Origin: Hyphomicrobium sp.
Lineage (GTDB): Bacteria; Pseudomonadota; Alphaproteobacteria; Rhizobiales; Hyphomicrobiaceae
Reading direction: 5' to 3'
Assembly: GCA_002928735.1 (NCBI GenBank)
Contig: PERL01000011.1
Coordinates: 1 to 64,000, forward strand
Length of the DNA stretch: 64,000 bases
Shown here: positions 58,635 through 64,000 of the stretch, piece by piece
Numbering within the stretch: the stretch's first letter is position 1
How the letters are laid out: the number at the start of each line of letters is the position of its first letter
Translations under genes and position numbers: made by a program
The notes under the pieces: generated by a model
The model's database searches: none
Told to the model about the DNA's origin: nothing
What the model saw: the letters and a program-made list of their open reading frames with translations, nothing else

Positions 58635-60860
58635 ATGACCACCGACAGCCAAAAGGTGGATACGGCGGGGAGCGTCCAGCACGTCGAGACTGGGGCCGGC
58701 ACAGGAACCCAATCCGCGTTCAACGGCGCTGACGCGAACTGGCAATTTTTCGAAGCAAGCCCGGATGGCGTAAAGATTCTGGATTGCGACGGCCGTCTCA
58801 TCTTTGTCAATCACAACGGACTGAAGGCTCTCGAAGCGGACTTTGAGACCATCGGAAGCCGTCGCTGGATCGAACTCTGGCCCGACGCCAGCCGTGCCGA
58901 AGTCGAAGCGGCCTTCAACGAAGCCCGCGCCGGCACGCCCTCGCGCTTCACCGCGTTGCGCCCGACATTGAAGGGAACGCCACGCTGGTGGGATGTCGTA
59001 ATATCCCCCATCAAGGACCGCGACGGCAAGGTGATCAGCCTGATGTCGATCTCGCGCGATGTGACGCCGAGCTTGCAGCTGGCCGACACCTTGAAGCGCA
59101 GCGAACAGCAATTCCAGGCGCTTGCCAATAACATTGCCCAGTTGGCCTGGATGGCCGATCCGGACGGTAATCTGTTCTGGCTCAATCAGCGCTGGCTCGA
59201 TTACACCGGTAGCACGCTGGAAACCTCTCTCGGCGACGGCTGGCGCGTCTTCCATCACCCCGAACATGTTGCGCGCGTCGTCGACAAATGGCGCCGCTGC
59301 ACGGCTGAGGGACGCATCTGGGAGGATCTCTTTCCCCTCCGCGGCGCCGAAGGCCGCTACCGCTGGTTTCTATCCCGCGCAATGCCGGTGCGCGACGCCG
59401 ATGGCGAGATCGCCTTCTGGTGCGGCACCAACACCGACGTCACCGACGCGCGCCGCCAGAGCCAGCGGCTGCGCAAACTCGCTCGCATTATTGAGTTGTC
59501 GCACGAGGCCATGCTGGTGCGCGAACGAGGTGGCCGAATCTTGATGTGGAACCGGGGTTGTGAGGAGCTGTTCGGCTTCTCGCGCGCCGAGGCCATGACG
59601 AAATCGTCGTTCGAACTTCTCAAGCCGCGCAATCTCCAAGACCCCGAGGCCTTCGATGCGGCGATTGGCAAAAATGGGTCGTGGAGCGGCGAGGTTCACT
59701 ATGCCGCCAAGGATGGTCTCGACGTTTGGGTCGACAGCCGCCAGGAACTGATCAATATCGGCGAAAAGGACCTGATCCTGGAAACAAACCGCGACATCAC
59801 CGAGCGCCGCCAAGCCGATCAGGTTCGCGCACTCCTCGTCGCCGAACTCAATCACCGTGTCAAAAACACTTTGGCCGTCGTGCAGTCGATCGCCGCGCAG
59901 ACCGCCCGCTCCAACAGCGACCCTAAAAAGTTCGTCGCGCGCTTCAACGCCCGCCTTCAGTCGCTAGCCGCCGCGCACAACATTTTGAGCGACGTGACAT
60001 GGTCCGGCGCACCGATCGGCGATCTGATCAAGTCCCAGATTTCCGTCATGGGCGGCGAAGCCGATCGAATTGACCCGCGCGGACCGCCCGTCGATTTGCC
60101 GCCACAGACCGCGCAACAGCTGGCGCTTATCCTCCATGAACTCACCTCCAATGCCCTAGAGCATGGAGCACTTTCCGAACCCGGCGGCAAAATCGAGATC
60201 GAGTGGACGCCAAAGGACGGCTCGCCCCCCATGGTCGAACTGACATGGCGCGAAATCGGCGGGCCGGCGGTCAAGCCCCCCGTGGGGCGCGGTTTCGGCC
60301 TGACGCTGATCGAGCGCTCCCGCGCGCTCCCCAACATCAAAACCTCGATCGACTTCGAACCTGGGGGAGTTGTGGTGCACGTGCTCCTTCAAGCCCGCAC
60401 GGCAGGCGAAGGCGATCTGTTCAATCCCGGCGAGCGCCTCTTGCGCCCGCGCATCCTCCAACCGCGCAGCCCACGCTCCGCAGAACGCCGCATCCTCATT
60501 ATGGACGGCAGTCTCAAGCGTGCCTTGCTTCTGGAAGATATGCTCGAAATGGCAGGTTTCACTGTGGCCGGCCCCATCGCCACCGCCGATGCAGCCATCG
60601 CCGAGTTGAGCCAAACCCCCGCAGATGTGGTGGCCCTCGATGTCGACGAAATCGGCGATACCGAAATCACCCGGTTATTGATCGACGTCGCCAAGCGAGG
60701 CATTCCCTGCATCGCGATCGGCACCTCCGGACGTCTTGCCCAAATCAAAGCCGGCGCCTTCTCGGCTCTCGTTGCCAAGCCCATCGAACGCGAATCGTTC
60801 CTGCGCGCCGTGAGCGCCAGCCTCAACGACGACCTAGAGGACGACGACGACCTGATTTAA
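58635..60860 (+). CDS. PAS-PAS-PAS HWE hybrid histidine kinase with degenerate receiver
   Basis: A 741-residue soluble kinase, probably a main PhyR kinase. PAS 1 about 30-145 (FFEASPDGVKILDCDGRLIFVN), PAS 2 about 155-290 (LAWMADPDGNLFWLNQRWLDYTG), PAS 3 about 295-390 (MWNRGCEELFGFSRAEA), then HWE/HisKA_2 with ELNHRVKNTLAVVQ (His407), HATPase with LILHELTSNALEHGALS and GRGFGLTLIERS, and a receiver-like end (about 620-735; Asp in VVALDVDEIGD, Lys in LVAKPIERE). The receiver has IMDGS where an acidic pair is expected, so its phosphorylation is doubtful. ATG 58635 follows TTGGAAGGAAGC. No membrane helix. Confidence 0.9.
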   Translation: MTTDSQKVDTAGSVQHVETGAGTGTQSAFNGADANWQFFEASPDGVKILDCDGRLIFVNHNGLKALEADFETIGSRRWIELWPDASRAEVEAAFNEARAGTPSRFTALRPTLKGTPRWWDVVISPIKDRDGKVISLMSISRDVTPSLQLADTLKRSEQQFQALANNIAQLAWMADPDGNLFWLNQRWLDYTGSTLETSLGDGWRVFHHPEHVARVVDKWRRCTAEGRIWEDLFPLRGAEGRYRWFLSRAMPVRDADGEIAFWCGTNTDVTDARRQSQRLRKLARIIELSHEAMLVRERGGRILMWNRGCEELFGFSRAEAMTKSSFELLKPRNLQDPEAFDAAIGKNGSWSGEVHYAAKDGLDVWVDSRQELINIGEKDLILETNRDITERRQADQVRALLVAELNHRVKNTLAVVQSIAAQTARSNSDPKKFVARFNARLQSLAAAHNILSDVTWSGAPIGDLIKSQISVMGGEADRIDPRGPPVDLPPQTAQQLALILHELTSNALEHGALSEPGGKIEIEWTPKDGSPPMVELTWREIGGPAVKPPVGRGFGLTLIERSRALPNIKTSIDFEPGGVVVHVLLQARTAGEGDLFNPGERLLRPRILQPRSPRSAERRILIMDGSLKRALLLEDMLEMAGFTVAGPIATADAAIAELSQTPADVVALDVDEIGDTEITRLLIDVAKRGIPCIAIGTSGRLAQIKAGAFSALVAKPIERESFLRAVSASLNDDLEDDDDLI

Positions 60861-60881
60861 AGGCCGGCCCTGCAAGCGCGC

Positions 60882-60906
60882 AAAAAAAGAGCCGCCTTGC
60901 GGCGGC
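60882..60906 (-). terminator. terminator of the LPGGTWVDC paralogue 2 gene
   Basis: GCCGCC-TTGC-GGCGGC at 60891-60906 with seven A at 60882-60888, which is a T-run on the minus strand. Confidence 0.75.
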
Positions 60907-60933
60907 CCTTGACACAGAGAAAGCGCGGTCGAA

Positions 60934-61206
60934 CTAGTTGCGCAGCTTCTGCTCGTACCAGAAGTCGACCGTCTTCTGGCGCAGCTTGTCCTTGCAGTCG
61001 CCTTCACAGTCGACCCAGGTGCCGCCCGGAAGGCGAACCTGCTGGCCGAGGCGCGTATCGCGAACCGAACCGGCCTTGCATTTGCCGCCGTTCAGCTTGC
61101 TGCACGCTGTGGTCTGTCCCATGCGGCCCTCAACGGCCTGAGCGGGAATGGCGAAGGCGAAGGCCGCGGCTGCGGCGAGCCCGATGGCAGTAATGACCTT
61201 GGTCAT
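60934..61206 (-). CDS. small secreted LPGGTWVDC protein, paralogue 2
   Basis: A 90-residue exported protein: signal peptide ending about residue 24 (AQAVEG), then TACSKLNGGKC and VRLPGGTWVDCEGDCKDKLRQKTVDFWYEQ. It shares the same four-cysteine core and signal-proximal VEG/IEG start with 44620-44895. Convergent with the PhyR kinase gene, with its own terminator. ATG 61206 (MTKVITAIGL) is chosen; the frame is open to 61242. Role unknown. Confidence 0.75.
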   Translation of the reverse strand: MTKVITAIGLAAAAAFAFAIPAQAVEGRMGQTTACSKLNGGKCKAGSVRDTRLGQQVRLPGGTWVDCEGDCKDKLRQKTVDFWYEQKLRN

Positions 61207-61566
61207 GACATTTAATCCCAACGTTGGATCGTCGTTTTGCAAACGCGGCAGTGTCTAACCACCGATGGTCCCGAACCGTTCGGGTCATGATGGGCAGTTT
61301 GGGAGTCCCCCTGTCATGATCAATCCCAACCCATGAGAAAGGCTCGGCTAATCGGAAAAACCGATCATGCTTCCGCGGTCAGCGCGAGGCACATCGGCCC
61401 GTTTTGCACAGGGTTAAAATCGGCCGGCCCCGCTGTCATCTAGCCGACATGCGGCTTTGCTAAAGGCAAGCATTGCTTATCGAAAATGGTGCCAAGGTCT
61501 GAAATCCTTTGCGTGCTAAAGCATGCGATCAGAGCCATGTTCGATCGTGAAAGGCGGTAGGCTGTG
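61207..61566. other. 360-base spacer with one small palindrome
   Basis: No gene seen. The only feature I can support is CCCGAACCGTTCGGG at 61270-61284, a 15-base near-perfect palindrome that could be a regulator site for either flanking gene. Confidence 0.4.
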
Positions 61567-61998
61567 ATGATGATGCGCAATGGAATGATCAAGATTTTCT
61601 TGGTCGCCTTGAGCGGTTTGTCCGCCGCCCCGGTGACGGCTTCCGAGCTACAACGCATCCGCGCGACGGAAAACGCGTCTGTCTTCATTGACCGCACGAC
61701 GCTGACCCGCACCGGCGACGTCGCCACCGTTTGGTCGCTCTGGGATCATTCCTCCGACCAACTCAATATGTTCGAGGAGCCCTATCGCTCAGCGCGCCTG
61801 CACAGCGCCTACAATTGCAAGGAACGAACAGTTCGCTTGATCGAAATTGCCGAATATCAAGGCTCATTTGGACGCGGTAATCTTGTGCGGAATTACCCGG
61901 CCGGCGACAGCGAACCCCGGTCAATTCCACCCGGCACGGTCGGTGAGGACATCTTCAAGCAAGTGTGCCCCACACCGCATCGCGCCAACGAGTTCTAA
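61567..61998 (+). CDS. secreted surface-adhesin E-like protein
   Basis: A 143-residue exported protein: signal peptide (IFLVALSGLSAAPVTASE) and a small beta domain with SVFIDRTTLTRTGDVATVWSLWDHSS, a PYRSARLHSAYNCKERTVRLIEIAEYQGSFGRGNLV block and a final VCPTP. This arrangement (strand, W, YxS, DC/NC, R, then C near the end) resembles the surface-adhesin protein E domain; the two cysteines should pair. GTG 61564 and ATG 61567, 61570, 61573 and 61585 are all possible starts; 61567 is arbitrary. Confidence 0.6.
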   Translation: MMMRNGMIKIFLVALSGLSAAPVTASELQRIRATENASVFIDRTTLTRTGDVATVWSLWDHSSDQLNMFEEPYRSARLHSAYNCKERTVRLIEIAEYQGSFGRGNLVRNYPAGDSEPRSIPPGTVGEDIFKQVCPTPHRANEF

Positions 61999-62017
61999 TG
62001 TGGACGTGAGAGATCCC

Positions 62018-62263
62018 ATGGGCAGCAAAGAGCCGCCGAAATCCCGGCAGTACGACGAGTGCCACTATCTGGCCCGCTCACTGGCGGTGTCCCTCCAGGA
62101 TCTGGACGCTGAACAGCGCCGCGATATCCTGAAGTTCCTGACTGAGGAACTGCAGCGGTTATCGTCGCAGGATGCAGAAGACGGCGACGACGCGCCCGGT
62201 CCGGATATGTCTGATCGCCCGTCGCCTACCCCAGAACAGGCCGGCCGCGGCGCTGGCGCCTGA
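62018..62263 (+). CDS. small acidic hypothetical protein
   Basis: An 81-residue soluble protein: ECHYLARSLAVSLQDLDAEQRRDILKFLTEELQRLSSQDAEDGDD, two helices and an acidic/proline-rich tail. No family recognised. ATG 62018 has GTGAGAGAT upstream; 20 bases after the previous gene's stop, so possibly an operon partner. Confidence 0.5.
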   Translation: MGSKEPPKSRQYDECHYLARSLAVSLQDLDAEQRRDILKFLTEELQRLSSQDAEDGDDAPGPDMSDRPSPTPEQAGRGAGA

Positions 62264-62343
62264 GCCAGCCGGAAAGGCGTGCAATCGCCACACGGCTGGT
62301 CTAGACACCTCCGGTTCGAAATCGAGATGGACCGGAGAAACCC

Positions 62344-62802
62344 ATGCGTGGCAAGCCCCTCAAGCTCGTTCGTCTAAGTCTGGCAAGCCTGGCGCTTACG
62401 GCCGGGGCAGCCTGCCTGCCGTTCACGGGCACGGCCATAGCTCAGGAGACAACAGTGACGACACCGAGTGGACTGAAGATCGAAGATACGAAGGTCGGCG
62501 ACGGCGCGAGCCCAGCGACTGGCCAAACGTGCATCATGCATTACACCGGCTGGCTCTATCAGAACGGCCAGAAGGGCAGCAAATTCGACAGCTCCGTCGA
62601 CCGCGGCGAGCCCTTTGAATTCCCGATCGGCACCGGCCGCGTCATCAAGGGCTGGGACGAAGGCGTCGCCTCCATGAAGGTCGGCGGCAAACGCACGCTC
62701 ATCATTCCGCCTGAACTGGGCTACGGCGCCCGCGGCGCCGGTGGCGTCATCCCGCCGAACGCCACACTCATCTTCGACGTCGAATTGCTCGGCATCCGCT
62801 GA
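62344..62802 (+). CDS. FKBP-type peptidyl-prolyl cis-trans isomerase, exported
   Basis: A 152-residue isomerase with a signal peptide (to about residue 33, AIAQE) and one FKBP domain (about 45-152): [87 protein letters not shown]. The active-site residues (Tyr, Asp, Trp in GWDEG, Tyr in GYG, Phe) are intact. It speeds proline isomerisation in the periplasm. Start ATG 62344. A strong bidirectional terminator follows. Confidence 0.93.
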   Translation: MRGKPLKLVRLSLASLALTAGAACLPFTGTAIAQETTVTTPSGLKIEDTKVGDGASPATGQTCIMHYTGWLYQNGQKGSKFDSSVDRGEPFEFPIGTGRVIKGWDEGVASMKVGGKRTLIIPPELGYGARGAGGVIPPNATLIFDVELLGIR

Positions 62803-62827
62803 CCCGGTTCATCATTCCCAAAAAGAG

Positions 62828-62858
62828 AAAGGGGTCCGAAGCAATTCGGACCCCTTTG
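62828..62858. terminator. bidirectional terminator between FKBP and ctrA genes
   Basis: AAAGGGGTCCGAA-GCAA-TTCGGACCCCTTT; flanked by A-rich sequence on the left and TTTG on the right, so it can serve both convergent genes. Confidence 0.88.
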
Positions 62859-62894
62859 TCGTAATCAGGGACAGACGGTGAAAAGAGGTGTGGA

Positions 62895-63596
62895 TTAGGC
62901 CGCGACCGTGCCTTCGTCGCCCGGATCGCGCAGCACGTAGCCGCGGCCCCAGACGGTCTCGATGTAGCCGTTCGGTGCGCCGGTCACTTCCTTCAGCTTC
63001 TTGCGCAGCTTGCAAATGAAGACGTCGATGATCTTCAATTCCGGCTCGTCCATACCGCCGTAGAGGTGGTTGAGGAACATTTCTTTGGTGAGCGTGGTGC
63101 CCTTGCGCAACGAGAGCAGCTCCAGCATCTGGTATTCCTTGCCGGTCAGATGCACGCGCTGGCCGTTCACTTCGACGGTCTTGGTGTCGAGGTTGACCTT
63201 CAGGTCGCCGGTTTCGATGACCGACTGGGCATGGCCCTTCGAGCGGCGAACAATGGCGTGGATGCGGGCGACGAGTTCGTCCTTATGGAAAGGCTTCGTC
63301 ATATAGTCGTCGGCGCCAAAGCCCAGGCCCTTCACCTTATCTTCGATCTGGGCGAGGCCAGACAGGATCAGGATCGGCGTGGAAACCTTGCTCACGCGGA
63401 GCGTCTTCAGAACCTCGTAACCGCTCATATCGGGCAGGTTCAGGTCCAGAAGGATAATGTCGTAGTCATAGAGCTTGCCGAGGTCCACGCCCTCTTCGCC
63501 AAGATCCGTCGTGTAGACGTTGAAGCCTTCGGACTGCAGCATCAATTCGATGCTTTGAGCCGTTGCGCTATCGTCCTCAATCAGAAGGACTCGCAT
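62895..63596 (-). CDS. ctrA: cell cycle response regulator CtrA
   Basis: Master OmpR-type regulator of alphaproteobacterial cell cycle, division and polar functions. The 233-residue protein has a receiver with IEDD, phospho-acceptor Asp51 in [26 protein letters not shown], and a winged-helix domain with [52 protein letters not shown] and [12 protein letters not shown]. The match to known CtrA proteins is near complete. Start ATG 63596. Upstream, GTTAAC at 63723-63728 and TTAAAGAATTTA at 63700-63711 give AT-rich half-sites that could bind CtrA itself, though I see no perfect TTAA-N7-TTAA. Confidence 0.96.
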   Translation of the reverse strand: MRVLLIEDDSATAQSIELMLQSEGFNVYTTDLGEEGVDLGKLYDYDIILLDLNLPDMSGYEVLKTLRVSKVSTPILILSGLAQIEDKVKGLGFGADDYMTKPFHKDELVARIHAIVRRSKGHAQSVIETGDLKVNLDTKTVEVNGQRVHLTGKEYQMLELLSLRKGTTLTKEMFLNHLYGGMDEPELKIIDVFICKLRKKLKEVTGAPNGYIETVWGRGYVLRDPGDEGTVAA

Positions 63597-64000
63597 GTCT
63601 TTCGTTCCTCTCTTCCCTGTCCCGTCGCCAGGTCGTCTGCCCAGATGCTGAAGAGAACGCCAGCGTCACCCGCGAAATTCGCCGGGAGCGCTAATCCCTT
63701 TTAAAGAATTTACCCACCAGAAGTTAACAAACCCTAATTTTGTCTTTCACTCTTTGACGAAACGCGGCCAGCACCGCCAAAGCCGTAACCATGGGCAACA
63801 CAACAGGGGTCGTCCGGTGGAGCCGGAACGCGCCGAAAACGACTATGGAAGTGATGACCCCGCCGCCGTGACCCGTATGCCGGAGCCCCGCCTTCGCCGC
63901 TGAAAATGGACCGACTCCGACCCTGCCCGGCCGCTGATCCAAATGTGGCGATTCTTAGGCCCCAAAGCACAAATGCACACGAATCTACAGGTATCATTAT
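63597..64000. other. 404 bases upstream of ctrA to the window edge
   Basis: The ctrA promoter region lies in its left part. A 72- to 87-residue minus-strand frame (63724 to 63942 or 63997) has no signal, domain or ribosome binding site that I can defend, so I call no gene. The AT-rich part at about 63695-63745 is the most likely promoter. Confidence 0.4.

Noticed and set aside
62310-62325. GGTTCGAAATC resembling a tRNA T-loop
   Set aside because: No acceptor, D or anticodon stem can be built around it, and no CCA end follows.
63700-63730. CtrA autoregulatory box
   Set aside because: Only half-sites (TTAAAG, GTTAAC) are seen; no TTAA-N7-TTAA with correct spacing, so I do not list it as a site.
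63724-63997. minus-strand frame of 72-87 residues upstream of ctrA
   Set aside because: No ribosome binding site, signal or recognisable domain; overlaps the AT-rich ctrA promoter region.

Overview
The window is chromosomal DNA from a high-GC alphaproteobacterium. The evidence is a full-length CtrA cell-cycle regulator at the right edge, a complete PhyR-NepR-EcfG general stress response module that exists only in Alphaproteobacteria, the xseA-DUF2093 pair, and a lipid A cluster (DUF374, WaaA, LpxK, DUF4170) of the kind seen in Hyphomicrobiales and close relatives. I cannot name a genus. No rRNA, tRNA, CRISPR, transposase or phage gene is visible.

Layout. 0-5.7 kb: di-haem cytochrome, ChaA-type antiporter, alpha/beta hydrolase, thiG-thiE, and a Csp1-like cysteine-rich copper storage protein. 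5.8-10.7 kb: purD, a three-gene MacB-type ABC exporter operon, a monohaem cytochrome c. 10.8-17.5 kb: xseA, DUF2093, lpxK, a DUF374-WaaA fusion, a tyrosine phosphatase, DUF4170 and a 32-residue membrane peptide. 17.7-25.9 kb: acyl-CoA synthetase, LTXXQ-type protein, two divergent YdcH-like proteins, a DNA ligase/exonuclease pair, and an SDR divergent from an ArsR-haloacetate dehalogenase-like operon. 25.9-35.6 kb: nspC, phoD, small secreted and membrane proteins, MFS transporter. 35.6-40.3 kb: an accessory segment of palindromic repeats and a 118-bp dispersed repeat next to lower-GC genes (membrane TPR protein, eukaryotic-like protein kinase) that abut a HAD phosphatase. 40.3-45.7 kb: redoxin with a metal-binding-like tail, pyrE, fasciclin, porin, PfpI.

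46-61 kb is a general stress response island. The core is nepR-ecfG (overlapping), phyR and a hybrid HWE histidine kinase. Around it lie typical stress genes (PA2169/DUF2383, PRC-barrel, CsbD, DUF1328, DUF883, AI-2E-family transporter) and a second signalling set (CHASE3 kinase, single-domain receiver, REC-HWE kinase). I found five exact GGAAC-N16-CGTT motifs (the EcfG promoter consensus), each 35-75 bp before a start codon in this island, including nepR-ecfG itself, plus two one-mismatch copies. This supports the reading that kinases phosphorylate PhyR, PhyR captures NepR, and free EcfG drives the neighbouring genes.

61-64 kb ends with a second copy of a small secreted LPGGTWVDC protein, an adhesin-E-like protein, an FKBP-type isomerase and ctrA.
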